A stretch of 64,000 nucleotides of DNA. It comes from Spirochaetaceae bacterium (GTDB lineage: Bacteria; Spirochaetota; Leptospiria; Leptospirales; Leptonemataceae). The translations under genes were made by a program, and so were the position numbers. The notes beneath the pieces are model-generated. The model ran no database searches, was not told the DNA's origin, and worked only from the letters and a program-made list of their open reading frames with translations. Positions 8,523-17,660 of the stretch are shown in pieces (position 1 is the first letter of the stretch; every line of letters begins with the position of its first letter). The stretch is from contig PCBI01000019.1 in the NCBI GenBank assembly GCA_002730875.1, forward strand, positions 464,905 to 528,904. The letters are read 5' to 3'.

Positions 8523-9353
8523 CTAAATCCGACCCGCCCTGTAATTCTGCAGATCCGCCGCCCGTTTCATCAAGATACCAGGAAACGGAAGATCCGTCAG
8601 GCTTTCTGGCATTTTCCCGGAGCGCTGCAAAGCTTCAATCCAGTGGATGAGTTCGCTGGTGGCCGGAGCCTTTTCCAGCCCCCGGCTACGTAGATCGTAG
8701 AAGATTTTCAGCGCTACTTCTACCAGTTTTTCGTCCAGAGTATCAAAGTGTAGATCCAGGATTTCGCGCATTTCAGCCTCGTCCGGAAAGGCAATGTGAT
8801 GAGCAAAGCATCGGCGCAGAAATGGATCGCTGAGCTCTCGCTTGGCGTTGGATGTGATGATGATTACTGGTCTCTGTCTGGCTTTGATTGTTTCGTTCAC
8901 TTCGCGGATGGTGAATTCCATATCTTCGAGAACGTCCAGAAGGTTATCCTGTACATCGGACTCGGTTTTATCGATTTCATCCAGCAGCAGAACACAGCGT
9001 TTTTCGGCGCGAAAGGCCCGGCCGATGGGACCCCAGATGACGTAATCGTAGAATTGGTTCACATCTCTGCCGCTGGCTTCCGTGCCAAAGCGGGCATCGT
9101 TCAGGCGAAGCACAGTATCCTGCACGTAACAGGCTTCCTCGCCCCGGATCGTAGATTTGGCCCGTAGCACTTCCAGTTCCATACCAAGGCTACGGGAAAT
9201 CTCGAATGCCAGCTGAGTCTTTCCTGTGCCGGGCTCTCCGGTAAGTAGCAGTGGCTTTTCCATGGCCATGGCCATGTTGACGATGGCGCCCAGTTCCGGT
9301 GAAAGGTAGTACTGATCTGTGCCCTGGAAAACGGTTTCCGATGCATTGCTCAT
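8523..9353 (-). CDS. MoxR-type AAA+ ATPase
   Basis: About 276 residues from MSNASETVFQ; a start at 9380 would add nine residues, and neither start has a clear ribosome-binding site. It has Walker A GEPGTGKTQ, Walker B VLLLDEIDKTE, sensor 1 IIITSNAKRELSDPF and the arginine finger region FLRRCFAH. This is the MoxR branch of AAA+ proteins, partner of the CoxE-like VWA protein encoded next on the same strand. The 226 bp between the two genes is unusually long for such a pair and holds nothing I recognise. Confidence 0.9.
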   Translation of the reverse strand: MSNASETVFQGTDQYYLSPELGAIVNMAMAMEKPLLLTGEPGTGKTQLAFEISRSLGMELEVLRAKSTIRGEEACYVQDTVLRLNDARFGTEASGRDVNQFYDYVIWGPIGRAFRAEKRCVLLLDEIDKTESDVQDNLLDVLEDMEFTIREVNETIKARQRPVIIITSNAKRELSDPFLRRCFAHHIAFPDEAEMREILDLHFDTLDEKLVEVALKIFYDLRSRGLEKAPATSELIHWIEALQRSGKMPESLTDLPFPGILMKRAADLQNYRAGRI

Positions 9354-9436
9354 GGGCCCAGTGTTACGGGCCCGGAGCACAGTGCAAGTGGGTTATGGGG
9401 GGTAGTGGCGACTACAGGATGCCTCGCCGATGAGAG

Positions 9437-12400
9437 CTAGAGGTCTTCGTAGCCGATCCAGTTGCCGCCGTAGAGCTGTTGCCCAAAGGTACGTTTTTCG
9501 TCCTGTTTCAGAAAAATGAATCCCAGACCACCTTTCTTGAACGCGCCTGCCGGTAGCGGAATGGCTGGCTTTACAGATTTGTAGTAAGTCCGGCGCATGC
9601 CGAAGTCGAACCCATCATACTGATATGTTGCATTGGCATGCCAGTAGGGGATTCGAGGGGCTTGAGACCCGCAGGAAGCATATTGCGCATCGACGATCAT
9701 TTCCGGTGTTGCTTCTATCTCGTTAATGCAAAACGGGCTTCCGTATTCGCGACCGATCCAGCCACATGCAAGCATGTGAGTTGTGCAGGTAATCTTTTCA
9801 AATCGCCCTGGAACACCTCGGTAAAAAGACCGTTCAGCCGGCTTCAAGTTCAGTTTTCGCAAAGGGCTAATTCCTTGCGGGTATTCGTCGAGATCAACGA
9901 AGAATTGTCGCCCGTCCACATGTTGATTTCTGGCTTTGAGGTGGAGGGTCGCTCTGGCAGTCTGATCGGGCCCCTCGCATGAACCTGCCGAATCCTGGGC
10001 TTCAACAGTGACAGAATAATCTCCAGGTTCTTTCGGAGTGAAAGGAACAGCGCTGTGGGCAGTTCCATCCATCAACAATGCGTTTGGGCACACCTGTTTT
10101 CCTACAGGGCCGAGAAGAGTCTGCATGGGAATTAACATTTCGGTAGGGGAATCGGCCTCGATAACGATATTGTTGTAGAGGGTCATTGCGGTCTCTAGCG
10201 CCCCAGGAGAAGGCGAAGTGGTGCTAGGGGCGGTCAGGTTGACCGGTAGGTTGGAAACTCCGCACTTGTTGGCATCGGGATCTGAATAAGTGATGCGCGC
10301 CATGCCCCAGCGTGCAGCTGAATTATTGGAGTAGGTTGGTAGGATTCCAATAATCGTATCCGCGCAGGTCCTTCCCGGAATATAAATGCCCGAGAAGGGA
10401 TAGGTCCAGCCCTGAGGAGTGAGCACACGAGTTCCACGGTCCAGTGCAAATCCCAGGCGCGGCGGCTGATTGCCCTCGGATCTCAAATTAAAGGCTACGC
10501 GACTCCATGTGTTCCAGGAATTTGTTGAGACAGTCGTGGAGGCTATGACCTGTCCAGTATCGCTGTTCATAATTAAGTAATTGAAATCATTGTCTTCTCT
10601 AATGATAACTACGGAACCTTTTCTGTCAACTAACAGCGACATGCTTTCTCTTGTTCCGGGACTGGGTGTACTCCAGACCGTCCGTATGGGGGTGAGGGAT
10701 CCATTTACCGTATCCACAGCAAATAGGACCAATGCATCCGGTCTAAGTGCGAGTAGCCGATCTTCACCGACAAAGGCCAGATCAAAGTAGGGTTGGCCGC
10801 GGACCATGATGCCGATGTAGTCCCATTCCGGCCCGAGTTGTGAATTGTAGCCCACTTGCGCCTGTGGATTAAAGCGCATCATCTGAATACCATGTACGCC
10901 GGCATAATAGGGATCGGCCGGAATTGCTACCATGTTGTGCGATGGGTTATGTGCAAGGTTGATATCCTCGTTGCCGCTCGCTTGCGCCAGAGGTAAATGA
11001 TTGGAAGCAAACAACCTTTTGATAATTCCGTTTTCCATGGAGCCGGTTAATATATAGCCCGTGCCAATATAGAGCAGGGTAAAGCGTTTCCCATCTACAG
11101 ACAAACCGAGATTCGTATAACCAAACCCTGTAGCTCCATATCTGGCGTAGATATAGTCTCGATCGATTACTTCCATGCCTGTGTTATCGCTATTCAATCT
11201 GAAAGTCGTAAGGCATAGATAATCCGAAGTCATTGGGCATTCTGCCGTTGCGTTGACTCCGTTGCGACCGTGAAAAGTCAGAAGCCAGAAGTCACCTCCG
11301 GGACTATATTGCAACCCATTAACCATAGCCCCGGCAGGGAAGACAGTGTCATTGAATTGTGGGCTGGACGAAGGATGACTTCCTAAGGTGGACCATTCGA
11401 TCCCCGTTGCGTCATACGTGGTAGTGACGATTACGTTCCTCCCAATACTAACCAGTTGCGGAACTTGGAATATCCCTGGCTGGTCTATGCTGATTATATT
11501 CAGGTCATTGCGATCGATTTTCGTGAGGTTGGTTATCGCTTCCTGAGGAGTATACACGATCATCTGATTGCTATAGGCGAGGTTCGGAAAATCCAGCACC
11601 AGACTTGCCATATCGCTTACATTTCCTGCGGCATCCCGCACCCACAGGTTGAGAGTCAGCTCACCTATTTCCTCCACAGCCCAGGTCGAGGGTTCATCGG
11701 TAAGCCAGTCCGTGGAGTCATTTGGCGGCGGCTCCGTTCCCGTTGAAAGATACCAGCCGGTGATTGCTGATGTATCATCCACCTCTATATTGAATCGAGC
11801 AACGGGAGTTGTGCTCACTGTCCCATCGTCCTCGAAAGCCGTAATCACCGGAGCCGTATGATCGCTGTTTGTGGGATCGGTCAGGTTGATTACTTCGGTG
11901 AGGTCGTCGATGCCGTCCGAGTCAGTATCTTCCATGTTTGAATCGGTGCCATTTCCGCCATAATATACTATCGATGGATGGTTTTCATAGTAATCGGCCA
12001 GGCCATCGCCATCATTATCGGGACCGGTCTGAGCATCCAGGATTAGCGGGGCTGAATAAAGCCCGTCGTCCGTAACCGCAAAAAAGCTATAATGGTAGTT
12101 GGTTCCTTCCGTAAGGCCGATATCAATAATGTAACCAGGTTCCTCAATGGCCAGTCCCACTGCTTCGCCAGTGGCGGGCGACATGGCAGGTTCCTGGAGT
12201 CTTCGTCGCACGATGAGCCCTGTGACATCACGTTCGATGGTTTGATCAAATACAATGGATATCTGGTCGGACCCGGGAATGAGTCGAATTCCTTCTGGCT
12301 GTGGAGGACGCAAGGGCTGACCGGAACAGTCAATGCCGGCCTGGGTTGCCCAGTCGCCTTCAGGAAGAACGGCGACAAAATAATTCGTGCGAATCTGATT

Positions 12401-13477
12401 CGGATTGTTGATGTTGTAATGATTTCCGGGTAATGTCACCTGGGAGCCGGCCGCATAATTTGTTTCATATACCTCGTAGAATTGAGCTTCGTCGGTGGTC
12501 TCGACATAGGTATTGGCCACCTGCGTAAAGCCCATGTCGGCCAGCCAATTCGCGCGAACGGTGCCCCTGGAGTCATAGAGAACGTAGACCTTTGCATCGA
12601 ATGGCACGGCAAAGTCCAGGTAATCCGGATCGCTGTTAAACTTATGCTGTCCCTGTGGTCCGCAGTAGGTGTTCGAGGAGGAATGGGTTCCGCCGTTACA
12701 GGTGGCAATGCCCAGCGCCTCGTTCAAGCGAAGGTTGTAGAAGTCATCATTGCGAACAATCGTATAGCCGCGATCCAGGTAATACTTGAATCCTGCATCC
12801 AGTCGACTCCATACAGGACCGGTTAAGGAGCCAGCCGGATCATCCAGGGCATCTACAATGCACTGCGGAGGGGGAAAAACACCATCGTCTGCTGGTTGTG
12901 GCAACGCGGTGAGTACAAAGGGGGTGAAATGATTGGTTCTTGCCGTAACCGTATTTCGTTCCAGATCCACTTCTACATCGGAAACAGGAAACCATCGGCC
13001 GCTACCTTTGTCGTAGTAGTAGACCTGGAATTCCTCGATCAGTCCTCTTTCTCGAAGGAGTCGTTCATCATATTGGTAGGTGATTTCAGCAAATTGGCCG
13101 GGTGGCATAAAGACACTCTGATACTCTTCGGGCGCGCCGGGAATCTTAGATGTGTCTACATCGATGTCATAGATCTGGCCAACCGAAACAAAATGCTTTC
13201 CGTAGATCGGAACCGCCATCGCTTCCGCTTCCGGTTCCCTGTTTACCGTGAACAGAGCCGGGTCATAGCCTTCTGCGCTTACCGTAGGCGGGCTGGAGAT
13301 TAGAGCGTTTTGCTCGGGTGAGTCTATAAGATTGAGCAGAAACCATTTGCGCTCTTCCTCCGACTTGCTTGTGGCCGAAGGCAGAAAGGCAATACAGGCA
13401 CTGAGAAAGGGAACTGCCAGGACCACGATGGCGGCGGCTGTTCGTATTGTTTGAATAGTTCTTGATCTTGTGCCCAT
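9437..13477 (-). CDS. Very large surface lipoprotein with Ca-binding thrombospondin-3-like repeat
   Basis: About 1,346 residues from MGTRSRTIQ, which gives a good signal peptide with lipobox LSAC. The N-terminal ~190 residues are beta-rich. Further in is an aspartate-rich segment, DNDGDGLADYYENHPS then DSNMEDTDSDGIDDLTEV, typical of thrombospondin type 3 / dockerin-like calcium loops. An Ig-like segment (LNLWVRDAAGNVSD) follows, then a long stretch that could be a beta-propeller, and a Cys-containing C-terminus. The likely site is the cell surface or outer membrane. It is monocistronic, divergent from the OmpA-like lipoprotein gene 56 bp away. No enzymatic motif seen. Confidence 0.8.
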   Translation of the reverse strand: MGTRSRTIQTIRTAAAIVVLAVPFLSACIAFLPSATSKSEEERKWFLLNLIDSPEQNALISSPPTVSAEGYDPALFTVNREPEAEAMAVPIYGKHFVSVGQIYDIDVDTSKIPGAPEEYQSVFMPPGQFAEITYQYDERLLRERGLIEEFQVYYYDKGSGRWFPVSDVEVDLERNTVTARTNHFTPFVLTALPQPADDGVFPPPQCIVDALDDPAGSLTGPVWSRLDAGFKYYLDRGYTIVRNDDFYNLRLNEALGIATCNGGTHSSSNTYCGPQGQHKFNSDPDYLDFAVPFDAKVYVLYDSRGTVRANWLADMGFTQVANTYVETTDEAQFYEVYETNYAAGSQVTLPGNHYNINNPNQIRTNYFVAVLPEGDWATQAGIDCSGQPLRPPQPEGIRLIPGSDQISIVFDQTIERDVTGLIVRRRLQEPAMSPATGEAVGLAIEEPGYIIDIGLTEGTNYHYSFFAVTDDGLYSAPLILDAQTGPDNDGDGLADYYENHPSIVYYGGNGTDSNMEDTDSDGIDDLTEVINLTDPTNSDHTAPVITAFEDDGTVSTTPVARFNIEVDDTSAITGWYLSTGTEPPPNDSTDWLTDEPSTWAVEEIGELTLNLWVRDAAGNVSDMASLVLDFPNLAYSNQMIVYTPQEAITNLTKIDRNDLNIISIDQPGIFQVPQLVSIGRNVIVTTTYDATGIEWSTLGSHPSSSPQFNDTVFPAGAMVNGLQYSPGGDFWLLTFHGRNGVNATAECPMTSDYLCLTTFRLNSDNTGMEVIDRDYIYARYGATGFGYTNLGLSVDGKRFTLLYIGTGYILTGSMENGIIKRLFASNHLPLAQASGNEDINLAHNPSHNMVAIPADPYYAGVHGIQMMRFNPQAQVGYNSQLGPEWDYIGIMVRGQPYFDLAFVGEDRLLALRPDALVLFAVDTVNGSLTPIRTVWSTPSPGTRESMSLLVDRKGSVVIIREDNDFNYLIMNSDTGQVIASTTVSTNSWNTWSRVAFNLRSEGNQPPRLGFALDRGTRVLTPQGWTYPFSGIYIPGRTCADTIIGILPTYSNNSAARWGMARITYSDPDANKCGVSNLPVNLTAPSTTSPSPGALETAMTLYNNIVIEADSPTEMLIPMQTLLGPVGKQVCPNALLMDGTAHSAVPFTPKEPGDYSVTVEAQDSAGSCEGPDQTARATLHLKARNQHVDGRQFFVDLDEYPQGISPLRKLNLKPAERSFYRGVPGRFEKITCTTHMLACGWIGREYGSPFCINEIEATPEMIVDAQYASCGSQAPRIPYWHANATYQYDGFDFGMRRTYYKSVKPAIPLPAGAFKKGGLGFIFLKQDEKRTFGQQLYGGNWIGYEDL

Positions 13478-13533
13478 GGAATTGCTCTTAACTTCTAACA
13501 TTCTGTATCTGTTGAGGAATTGTAATAAAAAGC

Positions 13534-14313
13534 ATGGAAAAGTTTATTGTACCCCGGTCCAGTTTTTTTTCTGTCCGTTATGCTCTGGGAGCTCTGGTTC
13601 TGTTAATGTCTTTCAATCACTGCTCCACAATGCCGGATCCTGCCGGCTCAGCGCCCTATGTAACAGACGTTCCAGTTCCCCTGGAAAGATCTCTTTCGAG
13701 CTACAAAGGTACTTTTGAGAATTGTCAGATCGTAGACCAGAGACATGTGGTGCATTTTCCCTTTGTTCTTCCTCTTAACGATCCACCGTTAAATGCCACC
13801 GCATCCGATGGCGACTCCATATTGATCAAATACCGGGCCATGCGCTGGTCCGATATTGGCTACACTGCTCTCGGTTTCCTTTTTGGCGTGATTACAGATA
13901 GCGTGGTCATCGCCGAATGCGGCAACCTGGCTGCGGCCGAGAATAGCATCATGAAGTCGGGCGCCACACTGGAAGGTAACCAGCAGCTGGCTGTATTTAG
14001 ATTTCACTTTGAAACCGGAGTGGGGGATCAGGCCAGGTCCGACGCTTCCATGGAGGGACTCAAACAACGAATCCTGAGCCAGCCGGATGCCCGTTTCCTG
14101 ATAGCGGTTAGCGCAGACTGCGAAGGCAGCGCCGAAGAGAATCAACGATTAATGCAGGAAAGGGCGGACTATGCGTTGCGACAGCTAAAACAGCTCGGGG
14201 TAGATGAGTCCAGAGCGGAGGTGCTTTATCGTAATCTGCGCAGTTGCGATGAAGGCAGCGAAAGTCGGGCTGGTGACCGGTATGTCTACGTAATCATCAA
14301 AGAGGGGTTGTAA
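13534..14313 (+). CDS. Lipoprotein with degenerate OmpA-like C-terminal domain
   Basis: 259 residues. The hydrophobic N-terminus ends in SFNHCSTMP, a lipobox-like cysteine near residue 30. A second hydrophobic segment (IGYTALGFLFGVITDSVVIAEC) lies mid-protein. The C-terminal ~110 residues follow the OmpA/MotB peptidoglycan-binding pattern: FRFHFETGVGD strand, AVSADCEGSAEENQRLMQERADYALRQL in place of GHTD...NxxLSxxRA, GVDESRAEVLYRN, and a final D-R-Y-V-Y-V-I strand. The key aspartate of GHTD is shifted or replaced, so diaminopimelate binding is uncertain. A strong hairpin terminator follows at 14391. Confidence 0.7.
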   Translation: MEKFIVPRSSFFSVRYALGALVLLMSFNHCSTMPDPAGSAPYVTDVPVPLERSLSSYKGTFENCQIVDQRHVVHFPFVLPLNDPPLNATASDGDSILIKYRAMRWSDIGYTALGFLFGVITDSVVIAECGNLAAAENSIMKSGATLEGNQQLAVFRFHFETGVGDQARSDASMEGLKQRILSQPDARFLIAVSADCEGSAEENQRLMQERADYALRQLKQLGVDESRAEVLYRNLRSCDEGSESRAGDRYVYVIIKEGL

Positions 14314-14390
14314 GGAGAGCGCTGTCAGACAGACCGTTTCGTCAGCCGTTTGCCGTTCGGCCGATGGCAGTGCCAATCTGCCCCCGGGCG

Positions 14391-14450
14391 CCCGACGGAA
14401 TCAGCTGGAATTGAAGCTTGAATTCCTCCAGGCTGGGCGTCGGGTTTTTT
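14391..14450 (+). terminator. Nested hairpin terminator between convergent genes
   Basis: The outer stem CCCGACG (14391-14397) pairs with CGTCGGG (14438-14444), followed by six Ts. A middle pairing CAGCTGGA/TCCAGGCTG (one bulge) is nested inside it. The centre is the near-palindrome GGAATTGAAGCTTGAATTCC. It ends transcripts of the OmpA-like lipoprotein gene; there is no A-run on the left for efficient termination in the other direction. Confidence 0.7.
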
Positions 14451-14513
14451 CAGCTATGAGGGTGAGGCCAGGGCGTAGTGGTGAATGCTCCGGTTCAACT
14501 ACGGGCAATGCGC

Positions 14514-15524
14514 CTAGAGCTTGTTATTATAGGCCGGATTTGTATGAATCTGTTCAACCGTATAGGTATCGCAGGTGGTGAGGGCCGATCGGTTCGCTTC
14601 TATAAGGGCGCCGGTTTTAGTTGTGATCACCGGGTCGCTACTATTGGGAAAGAAATAGGACCCGTAATGCATGATGGATCTAATGTCATACCTGCCTATG
14701 TCCAGACCCGCGCTCCCCAGTTTTTCGTACTGAGATGGTAACGTAGTGCGGGACGGGTAGTATATGATATGACTATCTCTATCGTTCCGTTGATGGGTGT
14801 GCATCAGACCCAGCGAATGCCCGATTTCATGAACAGCGTTGCCGGTGCCGCAGGCATCGTCCAGCCAGACATTCCTGACGGAGTCTGAATAGCCTACGTT
14901 CGCCTTGCAGCTACCGTCGTTGGGATCTTGAAATAGAATGTAGCCGGCCTCCGATGTTCTCGCATGGAAACGCACAATGCTATAGGTTTCCCAGTGCTGT
15001 ATGGCGTTTTCAATTTCGGTCTGCGTCGCTGCCGGCACACCGGCATCAATGACGTAAGGAACACGAATAAAGCCGCCGCTCATGGGCCAGCGAATACTAT
15101 CGCTGTTGAAGGCCAGGCTGTATGCGCTGAATTCACCGTCGGCGCGGAATTGATCGGGGGCAACCGAATCACTATTCCACTCAATGACTCGATGAGGCTC
15201 AAAGACCATGTCGCCCAGGACGTAGTGGTCTTCCGTTTTGACCAGTGTCATCCATTGCCAGGAGCCGTTTATATCTGCGTAGGCCTGAACCGTCTCGCCT
15301 TCAGCTGTGTCCGCTTCGGCTATACTGGAGTCTGGCAGGCTTAAGCCCGAGTAAGGCTTGTCGTAAGTGGCGGAATATTTGATGCATTCCGGGCCCTGGG
15401 AGAGCAGAAAGGCCACGGCGATTAAATCTGCATCATTGTTGCTTTCCTTCTGACAGTTGACCAGAGCCAACGCCAGAACGGCGATGGGCGCAAGGGCCGC
15501 AATGGATCTTAATCGATCTATCAT
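14514..15524 (-). CDS. Astacin-type zinc metalloprotease, lipoprotein
   Basis: About 336 residues from MIDRLRSIAAL, with a signal peptide and lipobox ALVNC (Cys24). The catalytic domain carries the astacin zinc signature HEIGHSLGLMHTHQRND (His232, 236, 242) and the Met-turn segment SIMHYGSYFF with its downstream tyrosine. It should be a zinc endopeptidase anchored in the envelope. A pro-region of ~120 residues precedes the catalytic domain. It lies 57 bp downstream of a paralogue of the same architecture (15581-16684) on the same strand, so a tandem duplication is likely. Confidence 0.9.
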   Translation of the reverse strand: MIDRLRSIAALAPIAVLALALVNCQKESNNDADLIAVAFLLSQGPECIKYSATYDKPYSGLSLPDSSIAEADTAEGETVQAYADINGSWQWMTLVKTEDHYVLGDMVFEPHRVIEWNSDSVAPDQFRADGEFSAYSLAFNSDSIRWPMSGGFIRVPYVIDAGVPAATQTEIENAIQHWETYSIVRFHARTSEAGYILFQDPNDGSCKANVGYSDSVRNVWLDDACGTGNAVHEIGHSLGLMHTHQRNDRDSHIIYYPSRTTLPSQYEKLGSAGLDIGRYDIRSIMHYGSYFFPNSSDPVITTKTGALIEANRSALTTCDTYTVEQIHTNPAYNNKL

Positions 15525-15580
15525 TGCGGCCCACATTGCCCTGGCCGTGCTGATCCGGTTGCAAGAAACCAAAGGCGACC

Positions 15581-16684
15581 CTAGTTGTAAGCCGAAGAAT
15601 TGAAGTGCAGTTCTTCAGCGCCGTAGACGTCGCAGTCCGTGAGAGCCCGGCGGTTGGGCTCGATAATGCTACCGTCCTTCTTGGTCATTACAGGCTGATC
15701 CCCGCTGGCAAAATAGAAGGAACCGTAATGCATGATGGACTCGAAGTCATAAGCGCCAATGTCGTAAGCGTCCCCGGCAACTTTCTTCGTATACTGACTT
15801 GAATTGGTCGTACGATCCAGGTAAACATTTACGTATTCATCCCGGTCCAGCCTTGTTTGTTCATGCCAGAGCCCCATTGCATGACCGATTTCATGCACAG
15901 CCGCTCCAAAGCCACAGTTGGGCGCCAGGTTGATATGCTGGGGCTGAGACGAGATCCGGCCCACGTAGGAATTGCAGCCAGTGTCGTTATCCGTAAAATA
16001 GATATAGTCGGATTGCGAAGACCTTACAACGAAACGAAAGCGGCTACGCTCCTGCCAATGGGCGATGGCCTGGTTGATCTCGTTTACTGTTTCGCCGGGT
16101 AGAGCCGGATTAATCTGATACGGAACTTGAACAAAGCCATTGGAGACAGGCCACCGCCCGCTATCGCTTCCGTCAATGCCGACGCTGAAGTAATAGTTCT
16201 CCGCTGTGTCAGGATATTCAAAAAGCTGATCCGGTGCAAAGATGATGTCGCTTTCCGAAACATAGTTTCCATGATACTCATTTACAGTGATCGGTTGAAC
16301 GCCGTATTTGGTGGGCAGATACATTAGCTTTTCTTCGCCCAGACCCTCCAGGGGCTGATCGCCGATGGGATCGTAATGCGGATTGGCGGCTGCATCGCCA
16401 GAAGGCGCATCCGGTGCGGGTAGCGTCCCCCCTTCTTCAATATATCTCTGAAACAGTGTTTCCAGAAGTAGTCCCTGCTGAATATTACAGGCTCCGCCCC
16501 CCGCGTCAAAAAGCTCGAAGAGTATCCATTCCTGGATCAACTGGTCCAGAAGATCTACTTCTTCCTCTTCTTCGCCCTGCAGGGCGGCCAGTTCCTCGGC
16601 GCTACAGTTGAACTGTAGTCCCAGTCCCAGGCTCAATAGGATGGCCAGGGTAATCTTTGCTATGTTTTCTCCAAACTCTTTCAT
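15581..16684 (-). CDS. Astacin-type zinc metalloprotease, lipoprotein (paralogue)
   Basis: About 367 residues from MKEFGENIAK; hydrophobic signal followed by LQFNC (Cys27), a loose lipobox. The catalytic signature HEIGHAMGLWHEQTRLD spans 264-280 and the Met-turn region is SIMHYGSFYF. Between the signal and the catalytic domain lies an acidic, helix-prone pro-region (EGEEEEEVDLLDQLIQEW). The C-terminal ending (DCDVYGAEELHFN) parallels that of the downstream paralogue (CDTYTVEQIHTN). First gene of the astacin pair. Confidence 0.9.
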   Translation of the reverse strand: MKEFGENIAKITLAILLSLGLGLQFNCSAEELAALQGEEEEEVDLLDQLIQEWILFELFDAGGGACNIQQGLLLETLFQRYIEEGGTLPAPDAPSGDAAANPHYDPIGDQPLEGLGEEKLMYLPTKYGVQPITVNEYHGNYVSESDIIFAPDQLFEYPDTAENYYFSVGIDGSDSGRWPVSNGFVQVPYQINPALPGETVNEINQAIAHWQERSRFRFVVRSSQSDYIYFTDNDTGCNSYVGRISSQPQHINLAPNCGFGAAVHEIGHAMGLWHEQTRLDRDEYVNVYLDRTTNSSQYTKKVAGDAYDIGAYDFESIMHYGSFYFASGDQPVMTKKDGSIIEPNRRALTDCDVYGAEELHFNSSAYN

Positions 16685-16794
16685 GGGTGCACTCCGGTAT
16701 TCTCTATGAATAAGACGTCTAATTTGGAATTCCAGTAAAAAACAGTTTCCGGATTCGGACAAGGCAACCGCCGGTCCAGCCTTGATTCAGGGTT

Positions 16795-17439
16795 TTACTT
16801 CTGTTCTTCCAGAGTAATGGCCTGATTCTCCGAGTATTCTTTGAGAACTTCGTCGGTTACGGCTTTATCGTAGAAATGGCTCACGTCGTAGCTTTTTCCA
16901 CAATCATCCGCACAGAGTTTGGGCGAATAGTAGCATCGCTTCAAGACGCCCCGTTCATCCGCCGCCAGGGCCACGTGATTTTTCTCGGGATCCCGGTGCA
17001 GTATTTCTTTTTCGCAGTATTCGTATAGCTCGGCCATGGAAAGACCCGGAAAGCCGCCTTCTCCGCTGAATAAACGTTTCATTCCGTTTGTTGCCATCCA
17101 GGCTTCTCGAACCTCCACCGCGCGTTTGCCATCTTTGACTCCTACCTTCAGTCGCTTGTAGACTCGGGCGGTGAGTTCTCCTTTTTCGAATCGAGCCAGC
17201 GTTACATAGGTTTCGCCGGTCATACTGCCCTGTACCCGGATATATGTATAGCTTCCGTTCAGTTCATTCTCGGTTTTCTGCCATTGCTGGCGCGAATCCG
17301 CAAGGGCGGATTCGCTGAAATCCAGCTCCCGGGCTTGTCCGGGGGAATTATCGCAGGTGGCGGAAGAAGTAAGGCCGGTAACGATGGCGGCCAAAATCAA
17401 TATTCTCAGTGCTTTTTGAGTTCCATTCCAGGGTATCAT
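16795..17439 (-). CDS. Putative exported protein, unknown function
   Basis: About 214 residues from MIPWNGTQKALR; an in-frame start six codons upstream is possible. The hydrophobic segment ILILAAIVTGLTSSATC resembles a signal peptide with a possible lipid-anchored cysteine. The mature part is hydrophilic with a Cys cluster near the end (RCYYSPKLCADDCGKSY). No family recognised. It lies 110 bp upstream of the astacin pair on the same strand and could share their transcript; no terminator is seen between them. Confidence 0.6.
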   Translation of the reverse strand: MIPWNGTQKALRILILAAIVTGLTSSATCDNSPGQARELDFSESALADSRQQWQKTENELNGSYTYIRVQGSMTGETYVTLARFEKGELTARVYKRLKVGVKDGKRAVEVREAWMATNGMKRLFSGEGGFPGLSMAELYEYCEKEILHRDPEKNHVALAADERGVLKRCYYSPKLCADDCGKSYDVSHFYDKAVTDEVLKEYSENQAITLEEQK

Positions 17440-17660
17440 ACTAGTCCTAATGAGCAAATTCAGTTCTGACGCCGGTACATTTAGACGGGATGTGGCCGGT
17501 TTTTGCTATCAAAATTCTCTACCGATTGCAAGGAATCTCGCAAATGCTCCGCTGGTACGTGAAACACTGAGATGCAAAGCGCGGAACAACGTTCCGGACC
17601 TGCCCAGCACTTTGAAGTTGCACAATAGCGTCGCCGGCCTGAGGCAAGATTTCTGCGAAA

